64,000 nucleotides of DNA from Ectobius pallidus (lineage: Eukaryota > Arthropoda > Insecta > Blattodea > Ectobiidae), in the NCBI GenBank assembly GCA_964059195.1, contig CAXKWD010000011.1:9874366-9938365 (forward strand). Direction: 5' to 3'. The translations under genes were made by a program, and so were the position numbers. The notes under the pieces were generated by a model, which saw nothing but the letters and a program-made list of their open reading frames with translations, was not told the origin of the DNA and searched no databases. This document shows, piece by piece, positions 45,980 to 56,863 of the stretch. Every line of letters starts with the position of its first letter. Position 1 is the stretch's first letter.

Positions 45980-46568
45980 CCGCTATTAATGACAGATTCA
46001 ACCACCACTCGATTACAACATCCATAAGGAGAAGACTAAATGAATATCCGAAACATGTGTGCATCAGTTGGATCAAAGGACATGCTGGAACTATGGGAAA
46101 TGAACGTGCAGACATCTTGCCAAATCAGCTGCTAAGTCAAGAATGGATAATGTCTACTCCCTCCGTCCACTGTCATACATAAGAGAACAGTTAAGGAAAG
46201 AACTAATGCTGAGTTGGAACAAGGGGGCTAAATAGTAGCAATGGCTCCATGACAAGAACATTATTTTTTCCTTCAGTGTTTCACTGGTTAAAGTGTATAT
46301 ACATAGAACCAAATTTTATACAACACAATTTATAACTGGTCACGGAAAATTTGGGCACTATCTAGAACGATCCAAAATAGGAACCAATATCTGTATTTGC
46401 AAAGAAACAAATCAGACTGTATCACATCTTATATCTGAATGCTCTGCTTTGGAAGTCCAAAGACAAAAAATTATTACTCAATTAGATCATTGCCAAAATA
46501 GATTTGAACAGCCTTTGACAAATGTTTGCATAAGAAATGCTGCTATAGGAAGTTATGTGAATATTTAA
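45980..46568 (+). pseudogene. LINE fragment: RNase H end plus zinc knuckle
   Basis: The reading VCISWIKGHAGTMGNERADI is the C-terminal part of a retroelement RNase H domain (W.KGH.G..GNE.AD). After a frameshift the frame 46293-46568 reads HRTKFYTTQFITGHG and CICKETNQTVSHLISEC, the CCHC-like knuckle. RNase H followed by a knuckle points to an I/R1-type LINE. It is 5'-truncated and disabled. Its left end lies about 55 bases from the lgs acceptor. Confidence 0.7.
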
Positions 46569-46745
46569 ATTATATTTTTAAGAAACTTTGATTTAGTATT
46601 AGTAACTTATTTGACTGTTCATTAATATTATTCACATCTGCTATAGTGTTAATATGCAAGTATAAAAATTAGGCAAACTGTAAATGAATATAAATTGCAT
46701 TAATTGTACTGTAACTAAAACCCTATCATACCAAAAGGTGAAGTA

Positions 46746-46913
46746 AAAATTGTAAAGTGTTCCCTATTACAGGCCATGGAGGCCCAAAGGGTTCCAGGAG
46801 GTTGAGGTTCCCAGATTTTTAGACATCAGCACATGAAGCTGGTAAGGTTGTCAGCCTTACGCACCGGCCACTTTTTCCCCCAGGATTGCTCCCGGTCCTC
46901 ATTTCTGTTAGAG
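46746..46913 (-). mobile_element. tRNA-derived SINE, family A copy 3, 5'-truncated
   Basis: Matches the body of the family A SINEs (CAGGCCATGGAGGCCC, CAGCCTTACGCACCGGCC) but lacks the tRNA head. It is flanked by a perfect 13-bp duplication AAAAGGTGAAGTA at 46733-46745 and 46914-46926. A truncated retroposition product. Confidence 0.85.
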
Positions 46914-47310
46914 AAAAGGTGAAGTAGGGTAATTATACTTGGAGATTCATCATCAAATTCCTCAGACAATGCATTTATACTGTGTAGAAGGAAAGTAGCT
47001 CCACAGTGAGCTAAGGAATGCTATGCAGTTATATTTCAATCGTCAACAATGGATTCCTACAAAGAAACTTGTCTTTTATAATGGTAGACTAAACTGTTTT
47101 TAAGAATTACATGTGATAATGTGAAAAAAATATAGGTAAGAGACACACAAGGACCACTTTCCCATACATAGATATATAGCATGTTTTTATATATGTACAA
47201 AGGTATAAAGTTCAAAACATTTAGTGAGAACAAGATTCAATTCGACCAGAGCAGAATCCTAGGGAGGCAGAGTTTCTATTGAATGCACTAACGTGCATAG
47301 TATGCTTCAT

Positions 47311-48096
47311 TTACGATGTACTGTATTCTTTTAGCAAGACAGATCGGCTTTTGCACTTTGTTATGTGGTATCTATCACAATACAATTCACATAGGGAGCA
47401 CATGCAATCACTGTCGGGGGTATGATAATATTTTGTTTTGCATATTTTGTGGTGGTAGCCGTGTACAGCTAGGCTTGATAGCATGTGTCATAGGTCCTGG
47501 TTGGTCTTTGTCCATCCACTGTCAACCATGGCATCGGTACAATAAAAATCTAGCCATATATCTTCCTTCTTCTGATGTCTTTCTTGTAGATGTACCAATG
47601 AGTTCGTAGTAGATGGTAGTGCTAGTCTCATTCTGAGGTCATCAATCAGGAAATATTCCTTAGCCACCTCATAAGCTAGACGGGATGGCGCAAATTTTGA
47701 AATACCAAGGGCACGTTTAAGGAATCTTGCTTTTACTTTTTCTATAGTGGCTAGGTCATTGCGGCTGAGCTTGTGCCATATTAACTCCAGACCGTAGCTG
47801 ATTATTGGGACAATTTTACAGTAGAAAAGAGTCATAGCAGTGTCCAAAGAGAGCATGGTGATATCCTGTATTTCAAAGATCGCTTTTGTTGCAGCTGCAG
47901 CTCTGTCCTGTACATGAATGCGAAATGATGTCAATGTTGGCTGTAACGTAATTCCCAGGTATTTGAAAGAGTTTCTATTGGGGCTGCATTGTTGCAAAGG
48001 CCTTGGAAATTCAGACCCAAGCCGAAACTTCAATAAGGATGGCGGTCTACACCTTAGCCATACCTGGAAGTCAATATTGGCTACTCTTACTCCCAA
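47311..48096 (-). pseudogene. LINE reverse-transcriptase C-terminal fragment with zinc knuckle
   Basis: The minus-strand frame 47488-48096 reads FKYLGITLQPTLTSFRIHVQ (RT palm end), ISYGLELIWHKLS (thumb) and KARFLKRALGISKF. After a frameshift around 47480 the sequence reads CSLCELYCDRYHITKC, a CCHC-like knuckle, with a stop at about 47311. The order matches non-LTR elements of the R1/I/Jockey assemblage. The RT active site is missing. Confidence 0.75.
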
Positions 48097-50464
48097 ATAA
48101 AATAGTGGTCCTGAGAAGGAACAATTTCACATCTCACAACATCATTAAATTAAATTTTCCTTTCTGACTGATCAAAGCTCTCCACTTGATTCTTACAATT
48201 TCTTATCAGCCTCCTACTCGTCCTAGCATATCCTGTCTTTCCTATACATAATAGGCTACAGACATTTCTCAATCCAGCTCACTTCTCCCAGAAGATGGCA
48301 ATGGAGACAGCTGCCGAAAGCTTGGAACCAATCCTTCTACTCACCCTGTTGGAGGCCCGAGAAACGATAATACATTTAGTGAAAAGTTAAATTTGTAGTC
48401 TTATGTGCATTTAAATGTTCCAGAATCTGAATGCAATGTGAATTATTGTGGAATGACCCAGAAGTTGATAATAAACTCAACCAGGCATGCACTGAAGAGG
48501 GGAGAGTTTAGGAGGTTAGAATCCCCCTCCCCATGAGCTCCCTTTTAAAATTAAAGAAACACTACAGAATGCACATTTCATTAGTCTACATTTGATCAAG
48601 ATTGTAGAATCCTTATTATCTTCTTTTTATTTTGTTGTTTTGTCTGTGGGTTGATTATTTTGTAGTTTTCTACCTCTCTCCGCTCTGCCCCAGCCTTTGT
48701 TTAAATGGAACCAACATTTGTATCCCTCCATAAATAGGTTTCTATACATTAATTTTGACAACACTTCCAGTATCTGTATCTATGAGTACTAGTGTAAGTT
48801 ATAGTCATTCCCTACTTGCAGATTTAACTCCTATCTCCAAAGTACAAGAGGAGGAAAGAGGCTTAATGATCTTGCCTTGTTAAATATACACAGGAATCTG
48901 AAAGTCACTGCTCATGATATTACTATGAGTTTACCAAAACAAAACAAAACAAAACAAAACAAAAAAAAAGGAGGTCGGTCTTGACTTTGTCTTGTAAAAT
49001 ATAACTGTAGCCTAATGCCATGATTGTTAGGTGAGATTTTACAATGACATAGATTCAAATACGTGGGCTATTTTTTTTTTCAACCTCCGATGGGGCATAT
49101 GAAAACCACAGTAAAAATCAAAACTGTTTTATTTGGAAAATTTAGGTACACCTTCTAGCTACTTCTGTACACAATCAAAATCCGATTGAGACATTTTTCG
49201 AAGAGTGGTGCAACTTTCAAGTACTCTCTTCATAAAAGCTTGCCGCCAGCATATTGAGAAGGGTCAATTAGGAATACCATCACAAATTACATTACTGCAG
49301 TATTATTATATTGAGCACAATTATCACCAGGAAACAAGGAAAAGAAAAAATTTTCTCAATGAAATACACAAAATTATAACTTAATCATAAACTAGATTCA
49401 ATTACAAAAATTAAACGAGTCTCATAACTAGCATAATCTATTTAGCACTTTCCCAAGCTCCTGTATCAATTTAGGCCTACCTAACAATATACAGGCCTAC
49501 AGTGATTTCATGTGGACATAAAATGGCCCCAATTACTGACAAGCCCAGGGAAATTAACAACTTTGACCATGTGGTTGATGTGACTCGCCACATGGATCTA
49601 ACCAAATCTGAATCTTCTACGTTTATACACGGAATGGATTCTCCACAGCAAATAGTGCACAATATTCCTAGCAACTGGATAACTTAAGGGTAGTCTCAAT
49701 TCCCACCAAAACAAATCGGCACCCTTCGCATCCTCCTGACCATTTATTTAGGTATCCCTTATAAAGGCATATTTGCATGCATTTTGCACATGCACTGTAC
49801 ACTCTAGCCATTATGGAATATGACAAAACATGATATAGGCTACCTACAATTAAAAAATTGGCCTTCAAATTTTTTTAATCTGGGTTTTCTTGTACAGAAT
49901 TTCAAGTTTACAAGGCAGGCCTATGTGCAAGAAAGTTCTTTCTGGTGGTGAATTCTGTGACCAGTTTCTTGATCATATAGACCGTATAGTCTCTTTAAGC
50001 AGACTTATAGAATGTGATTTGTGGTGTTTACTACATAACTGACAATGACAGGTTGTTGGCAATCCATGTAGACTACCTGTTAAGTGTCGTGAAGAAATGT
50101 ACTACTGCTGGTAAGTGAAGGTGAAAGATGTCAACCCTCTCATAAAATTGAAACACTTTGTCTTAAAGTTATTTCAACAAAACATTTTCTGTTTCTTTTG
50201 GAAGCATATTTTCTTTGCTTCTAGGAAAAGAATATCTCAAATCAATTTTTTCCAACTGCTTTCCTCTCAGTAGAAATTTTAGGCATAACATTTCTGGCAC
50301 TTTTAACAGCCTTTACCAAAAAGAACGAGGATAAGACCATGCAAATTCACTTTATAAGAATGCAGGGATGATATTTGCTTTTTCAATTTTTTGCAGCAAT
50401 TTCTTTCCTATTCCTTTAAATAATTTTTAACGATTCTCTAAGCTGGTAGATTCTGAGACAATGA
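48097..50464. other. No gene recognised; intergenic or lgs 5' intron
   Basis: AT-rich DNA with an (AAAAC)n run at 48937-48969. A 61-codon plus-strand ORF at 49502-49687 (GHKMAPITDKPREINNF...) has no recognised domain and no clear splice sites. Confidence 0.4.
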
Positions 50465-50715
50465 GTGGTATAAATAAAACGAAGCCACTGCTACCAAGCC
50501 GTTGCTCATGAGAAGGTTGAGAATCTAGCACCCGCTGTCTGTTTGGTATAAATAAAAACTTCCCCTCCCTGCCAAGCCGCGGCTCAGGCAACTGGTAGCA
50601 AGTGCTTGGACACCTGCATCCCATATCGCCCGACACATAGCGGCTGAGTAAACAAACATGCCACTTGACTGTCTGTACAGCGATTTAAATTTAAAGTTTA
50701 GTATAATGTATCAGA

Positions 50716-51090
50716 ATGGTTGAAGCAAATAGTGTATTTCAAAAGCAGATCGTGCAAATTCTGAAAATGCACAAACGAGTACTGAATAAAGCTCAACTGC
50801 CAGAGTGCAAAAAGAAAAAATCTCTAGCAGTAACTGTTTTCAAAAGTCAGCTAGAACGAGAATGTAACGTAGTGTTAACTGAAAACCAGATTTTAAGAAG
50901 TATTAGTAACTTGAAGAGCAGGATAAAGTAAAATTCGACCTGAGACTCACTGCGAATAAGCCGATAGTCTTAAAAAATTGGGAGAGAACCCGAGAAGAAA
51001 AGGAAAAATTAGAAATATAAGTACTGAATTTAAAGAAAGAAAAACTATTTTGGGAGAAAGAAAAAGAGACAAGAGTGTGAGGCCTAGTAT
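50716..51090 (+). pseudogene. Myb/SANT-like DNA-binding ORF, frameshifted
   Basis: The frame 50716-50931 reads MVEANSVFQKQIVQILKMHK and ends with LTENQILRSISNLKSRIK. After a one-step frame change the reading continues KFDLRLTANKPIVLKNWERT and a Lys/Glu-rich coiled-coil-like tail. A helix with conserved NLKSRIK, then NKP(I)VLK.WE, resembles the Myb/SANT-like domain found in accessory proteins of PIF/Harbinger-type transposons. Its role would be DNA binding at element ends. The frameshift makes this copy a pseudogene. Confidence 0.45.
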
Positions 51091-51105
51091 ACAAAAGTCC
51101 TGGAT

Positions 51106-51160
51106 ATCCAAAGGTCCTGGGTTCAAGTCCCAGTGTCAGAGGAATTTTTCTCCTACAATA
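51106..51160 (+). mobile_element. Head fragment of the tRNA-derived SINE seen at 5374-5612
   Basis: GGTCCTGGGTTCAAGTCCCA followed by GTGTCAGAGGAATTTTTCTCC matches the tRNA T arm, acceptor strand and body start at 5562-5605 with one or two differences. The 5' half of the tRNA is gone. Confidence 0.75.
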
Positions 51161-52020
51161 TTCTCTAGTATTAATGTTTTATTAGCAAACCTTGATTTTA
51201 GGGCACTAAAAATTATGTTTAGGCTTGTAAATTAATATATTAAGCATTTAACTAGAACAGTAGACAGATACAATTATACTTATTTCTAATAAACAAAAGT
51301 TAACATTTTATACTAATAAACACATTTCATACTTAACAGTGTCCCACATTAATATATGTAGTTCTTTTATTAATATTTCATTACTTCCCATAATTAATTA
51401 ATTTATAAAATACGTTCGTTTTGAATCTACTTGCTATATAATAGATTTGAAGTTAACCTATTTAGTTTACAGTATTACAATTTGAAATAGCGTTTTAGTA
51501 TATTGTGATACAATTGCCGTAAGCGGTGCATACGGATCGAGGAAAGAGTTTGAAAAAACGAGGCGCTTGCATACTGTTTTTTTGCACGACGAATATTTAT
51601 ATCAATTTATTTATATTAATTGAGATATTAGCTGAAAATATTATGTATATACACTATTGAAGATAGATGTTATATTTTAGAAAGTGATTTGCATATGTTG
51701 GTTGTTATGGGGACCGAATATTTGTCCTGTTAAAGTCGCCTTGGTTCCGGTCTTCCATAAAGGCTTGTATTATGATGATTTTACTTACGGCACTTGTGCT
51801 TTTTGTAATTTTTACCGCACGGAGATTTCTTTTGTTTTCATAGCAACCAGATTGCGTGCGGGAATGTCAAGTTACGATCCACGGCAACAATATTCGTAAG
51901 TACCGCTAATTAGTTACGTCGTTCAAAAAAAGAATTAATCACGTTTGAAATATTTTAGTTCATATTGATACTAGTAAAATATGAGAATGTGTTAGACCTA
52001 TAATTATGTATTAATTTTGT

Positions 52021-52049
52021 GATTATTATTATTATTATTATTATTATTA
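52021..52049. repeat. (ATT)n microsatellite
   Basis: Clean ATT run inside the Myb-like-ORF element. Confidence 0.9.
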
Positions 52050-53782
52050 AAAAGAAAAATAACAAAGTTAAGTTACACACGTTTTACAATTTTATTGTAC
52101 AACCGGTTCTTTACATCTGTGCACATCATAATCCATACGTTCCTTATAAATTACTCATATTCGTTAAAAAATCACCCCCATGAACCCCACCAATACGATT
52201 AAAAACTTCACTTGAGCAAGCTGAGTCCGCAAATGAGGTACCTCAGAAAAAAGCAAGCCGCTGCTACCAACAGAGAGCCGCGGCTTAGTTTTATTTATAC
52301 CAAATCCCAAGCAGTGGCTAAGCTGTCAAGGTCGTTGAGCAATGGCTAGGCAGGTGGCTGAGGAAGCCGCGTTTTATTTATACCAAACCAAGCAGCTGCT
52401 AGGAATTAGTGAGTTTTGAGCCACTGCTTGGTTTTATTTATACCACCAAATGTCCATTTCCGTCTTTTGTTGTTTTGTTTCCATCCTAAGATGTAATGAA
52501 AAATGAGACTGTTTAGAATTATTGGTTTTCAGATAAAAGAAATCAGCTTAGCGATGTGAGTATTCAGTTTTATTGATCAGTTACTTTATTGCTTAACTGT
52601 CAGATACCAGTGGTCTCTACCAGTATTTTCAACTGGTGTCTATTTAGAAAGATAAACTTGAGATGCTACCTAGTATCTCATTACATGCCAAATATAGACA
52701 TAGGCTAATTCTTGTTATCCTTAAGTTACTGACATACCGGCAAAAAAATATATTAATATACCGTAATAATAACATAATAACAAAAACGTAGGCTAATAAA
52801 AATGTGAAAAATTAGTGCAATTCTTCCAGCCAAGTCAAAATTGCACAGCTAAAAGCCTCTATATGTTATCCAACTTGTCGGAACAAATGCCCAACCAACC
52901 CAAAGAATTGGGTAGTGTGTAGGTCGGTAGCCTACTATCAGAATAGTACGTTTTATGGTTTTCATATGGAACAATCTTTTTTGCCCATATTTTCCCATTA
53001 GAAAGATCTATCAGAAATTGGGCATCTTGAGTGCAGCTATTAAAGTGTTGGACTGACAGCCCTATAAGCAACATCGTGATTATATGACACCATTTAACTT
53101 ATATGGCACTTAAAAAGTTTATTCTTTTTAATGATGGTTATTAACTGTTTTGTTAGTTTCATAATTTCGATTCAGTGTGTTAATGTATCTTTTTTATATT
53201 TTAATATTCTTTCTGTCCAGTACAGATTGTCTTTTAAGATAAACTATAGGCCTACAAGAACAATTTTTTTCCTACACTAAAATTACATCAACTTTCAGTT
53301 ACTGGTAATCATTAAGTTTATAATAAGTAATTCCCCAACTAAAAAAAAAAAAAAAAAAGTACAGCTTAATTTGTGTGATTTATAGGTGGTTCTTCAATAT
53401 CTGTATCAAGCCCTTAAGTGATAATAATGCCACTTCAAGATATAAATCTTGGCAATGAGAAACATTTACAAAATGTAAAAAGAACTTGGTTATTGTACCC
53501 CTATTGTCAATCATTAAACCCATGACTTCTACATTTTAAAGACAGAATTTGTTTTTCAATATTCGATAGTTGGTTCGTATAGCTGTCTCTATTCATTATG
53601 AACTGCTGTAGGTTGATCTTTGTCAGTTTCATAGAACACTATGGGGTCTATTATAAAGTTATTTATTTAATTCATTTATTTGTTAAACTTTATTTATTAA
53701 CCTTGTAATTTATTGTAGCATAATCATGTTCATATTTTTTCTTTCAAATTAATGAGGCTAACAAGATAGAAATATGCATATG

Positions 53783-53835
53783 AATTCATGAACCACAGAT
53801 TATTGTGTCTATTGGACATTATATGATAATATTAT
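53783..53835 (-). mobile_element. Body fragment of the tRNA-derived SINE seen at 5374-5612
   Basis: TTCATGAACCACAGATTATT and TATTGGACATTATATGATA match 5397-5445 with a few substitutions. The tRNA head is absent. Confidence 0.7.
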
Positions 53836-53999
53836 AATGATGCTTAGTTTGTTTTAGATTACAATAATTTGCTGTTAATGCATATCTAAGCTATGTGGTG
53901 GGATGACATGCATATGCTCTAAGAACACAAGCTGTACTGATATTAAATTCTTGTGTTCTGTCCATTTTGTAGTGATGTAATAACTTAATGATTCATTTA

Positions 54000-54129
54000 G
54001 AGCATATAGCATTTTTCACTGGCACTCACTACTGTGGTATGGGAATGTTAATTACTAAAGCTTTACCTTGTTGATAATTAACATTGCCATACCACAGTAG
54101 TGAGTGTCAGTGAAAAAAGCTATATGCTC
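54000..54129. repeat. 55-bp-arm hairpin
   Basis: 54000-54054 pairs with 54075-54129 with few mismatches and a 20-base loop. The arms contain GCACTCACTACTGTGGTAT. The structure is MITE-like, but I see no flanking duplication. Confidence 0.8.
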
Positions 54130-54599
54130 CGTACTGATAAATTGGGTAGTGTGTAGCCTCGCATCCAACTGCTTGTCCCAACTGTTGGATCCCACAAGTT
54201 GGACAGTGTATGGCCGGCTTAAAGAGGTAGAAGCTTTCAAGTACTGTCCACTGAAACCATGTGATATAGAAAGTATGTACATTTTGTGTGTTTTAAAATA
54301 TATTTCCTAATAAACAAAATAGATTTATCTGCGAAAATTTAAAGTTTAAATAGGCTATGTTGTAATTTGTCATCATTAGAATTGAAAAGAATGTAAGTTA
54401 CATCCTTCAAAAGATTATTAATTTTGGTAGGAAAATAAAGGGCTACCGGTATCTTTAGTTTGTGCACATTACCAAGTGCATGTTCTCCTAATTCGTTTAG
54501 TATATTTGCATGCAGATTTTCACAATTTTTAGTGAATATAAATCCAATTCCAAATAATTACTATCACCAGGTACGCAAAGGCCTTGCTTTTTAAAAGAT

Positions 54600-55675
54600 G
54601 GTGGGTGGAGGAAAAGGTCTCATCTTCTAAATATGGTTACGAAATGATTTTACAGATCGTAAACAGAAAGTTAGGTTCAGAGGTAAAGAGTCAAGGCTTG
54701 TTAACAACGACTATGGTGTTGCACAAGGAAGCAAACTTGGCCCCTTGCTCTTCATACTGTTCATAAATGAAATTACTTCCACTCTTAAATATTGCAAAAT
54801 TCAACTTTTTGCAGATGACACATTAATATATATATAAACTGTGATGATATTGAAAATGGAATCAGTAGACTAAATGAAGACCTTGCAGTGGTTGAAAAGT
54901 GGTTGTGTATGAACAAGTTGTGTTTAAACAAGAATAAATCTAAATGGATGGTGGTTAGTCGTTCACCTATAAACACAGTCAGCCAAGTTAAATTTGGTGA
55001 AGATCTATTAGAGCGTGTGGATGAAATTAAATACCTTGGTGTTACTATTGATAGCTCCTTGAATTTCAAAAGTAATTTCAAGAAAACTATAAACAAAATT
55101 TAAAAAAAAGTGTCAGTTTTAAAAAGGCTTCGCTTTTGTTTACCACGTGGAATTAAGAAATTACTATATAACTCGTTATTGAAGCCACATTTACAATATT
55201 GTAACACCTTATTTGTTTATGCAACAGAATTAGTGGTAAATGAAATCCAACGGCTTCAAAACCAGGCATATAGAGCTATACTAAATGTGCCCAGAGATTA
55301 TCGAGTGCGTGATTTGTTAAAAGAAATGGACGCACTTTATTTCAAAGATCTTATTTACCTGGATAACATGACATTCATCTTTAAGGCAAAACAAAGATTG
55401 CTCCCCGAATATCTGAATGATTTGTTATTGAGAAATGATCTAATTCATTCGCATTATACACGGAGCCATGATCATTATCATTTAGAATATAGACGGATAA
55501 AATCTCCTTTTATGTTAAGCGTATAACAAGTTGGACGGAATAATTAAGAACAGCAAAAGTGTCAGTGAATTCAGAAGACGGTTGAAAGACAATTTAAATG
55601 ATAGTTTTAATAATTAAATTGAAACACTGACTTCACATTATATGTTAGTAGCACTCAGTGCTACTATAATAAACA
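54600..55675 (+). pseudogene. LINE reverse-transcriptase remnant (CR1/Jockey-like)
   Basis: Readings in changing plus-strand frames follow the second half of a LINE ORF2: NDYGVAQGSKLGPLLFILFI (RT motif GVPQGS..GP), LFADDTLIYI (catalytic FADD), EIKYLGVTIDSSLNFKS, then after a stop SVLKRLRFCLPRG, LLYNSLLKPHLQYCN and NEIQRLQNQAYRAILN. Stops at 54836 and 55101 and frameshifts disable it. It ends with an AAC-rich tail at 55670-55688. It differs from the intact LINE at 42161, so it belongs to another family. Confidence 0.8.
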
Positions 55676-56018
55676 ACAACAACAATAATAGTGGGTCAAA
55701 GGTACCTTGCCCTTCCCCTAGACAGAACTTGACGGTATTACAATTTGTATAGCTTTTCTTGTATTTCATGAAGATGATAAGTTAGTTATGAAATATAAAG
55801 CTTAAAAGGAACTAGTTATATATTTCCAACTGTCATTTGCAGCTTCTGTAACTTTTCTTTTATTGCAGGAAGTGGATAAAGAAATATGATGAGCTATGAA
55901 ATATAATTGTAACAAAAATACTCATAATTGTTACTTTTAGCTTCTATATCTTTTCTTGCATTTCAGAATGTAGATTACCAACTTATTACACAGACCAAAT
56001 AACTCGTTAAAACTCTTT

Positions 56019-56325
56019 CAGAAGGGTGCGTATTATTCTGCAGTACAGATATATAACAAGCTTCCAAACAACATTAAATTATTATGTATTCAAAGAAAGA
56101 TCAAACCTTTCAAAACAGCTGTCAAGGAATTTTTAATAACTCACACCTTCTACAATTTGGAGGAATATTTCCAGCTTGGATAAATTTGACAGCTTGCAGT
56201 TTCTGTAGACCTATATTATTGTTATAACATGCATGTATTTTTTGATCTGACGTGTTCTATATCCTTGAGCCCCGCTCAACACAGGATCTACAGGACGAGA
56301 TATCTACATCTACATACATCTATAC
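56019..56325 (+). pseudogene. LINE extreme C-terminus and 3' untranslated region
   Basis: A 54-codon end (56019-56183) reads QKGAYYSAVQIYNKLPNNIK and FYNLEEYF, the usual C-terminal block of CR1/Jockey-like ORF2 proteins (G..Y....YN.LP..IK...FK). The 3' region to about 56325 ends in ATCTACATCTACATACATC, a hexamer-type tail, and is repeated at 61198-61332. It may be the missing tail of the remnant at 54600 or a separate truncated insertion. Confidence 0.7.
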
Positions 56326-56327
56326 AT

Positions 56328-56863
56328 TACACAGGGAGGCCATTTTATGCAGAAACTTTTTAACAGCGTCGCCCCTGCTCACACTTTTCCCGCTGTTGTG
56401 CTTGCACCGGCGGGGACCGTGTTCCGTTACTACCGGCAAATCAATAACTCAACCAATTTATTATCAAAATAGGCCTACATGTAGAGGCTTATTACTCACC
56501 ATTTATTTGAGATACTGTTGAAAATGACCCCCGTCAGCAGTAAGACATGTCTCACATCGTTTAAACAAATTATTTGCCACTTTCTGTAATTCCGCTTCGG
56601 TAATACACTGCACTGCACGTGTTATTTCGGCCTTAAGTTCTTCTAAGGTATGAGGATTATTTCGGTAAACTTTTCCCTTTAGGTATCCCCAAAGATAATA
56701 ATGATAGTACGTTAGGTCGGCTGATCTAGGGGGCCATAAACCTGTGCTAATTATCCTGTCATCAAAAACTTCACGTAAAGTTCCTATAGAATTATGAGCG
56801 GTATGCGCCTATATGGCAATGCGGCAGTGATGCGAGGTTTCCTCATAAAATGGACTCAATGTA
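56328..56863 (-). mobile_element. mariner-type element, family M copy 2, with transposase C-terminus
   Basis: The ends correspond to those of the deleted copy at 38218-38539 (CAGGGAGGCCATTTTATG and inverted TGAGTCCATTTTATGAGG). On the minus strand the interior reads LMAPRSADLTYYHYLWGYLK, then KVYRNNPHTLEELKAEITRA and FKRCETCLTADGGHFQQYL. These are the third-Asp region and C-terminus of a mariner-type transposase (PRS.DLT....LWG.LK). The N-terminal two thirds is absent. It has no complete ORF. Confidence 0.75.

Larger units (their letters stand above)
50465..52446 (+). mobile_element. TIR element with TATAAATA subterminal repeats and a Myb-like ORF
   Basis: The left end GTGGTATAAATAAAACGAAGC and the right end, inverted, GTGGTATAAATAAAACCAAGC define an element of about 1.98 kb. 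The end motif is repeated internally: at 50466 and 50544 on the left, and inverted at 52288-52302, 52371-52385 and 52431-52445 on the right, each followed by a variant of AAGC(A/C)(G/A)(T/C)(G/T)GCT. It contains a Myb/SANT-like ORF and a SINE scrap, but no DDE transposase. Target duplication is not evident. A PIF/Harbinger-like origin is possible because such elements pair a Myb-like protein with a separate transposase. Confidence 0.5.
52447..54593. other. No gene seen; repeat ends and a hairpin
   Basis: Two direct copies of ATTGGGTAGTGTGTAG (about 52906 and 54142), each near CCAACTTGT/ACAAGTTGG motifs, hint at a decayed element between them. A short minus-strand ORF overlaps the first copy but has no recognised domain. 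The poly-A run at 53341-53358 and the hairpin at 54000-54129 also lie here. Confidence 0.35.

Noticed and set aside
49502..49687. 61-codon ORF with a plausible peptide sequence
   Set aside because: No recognised domain, and I could not pair it with convincing splice sites or another exon.
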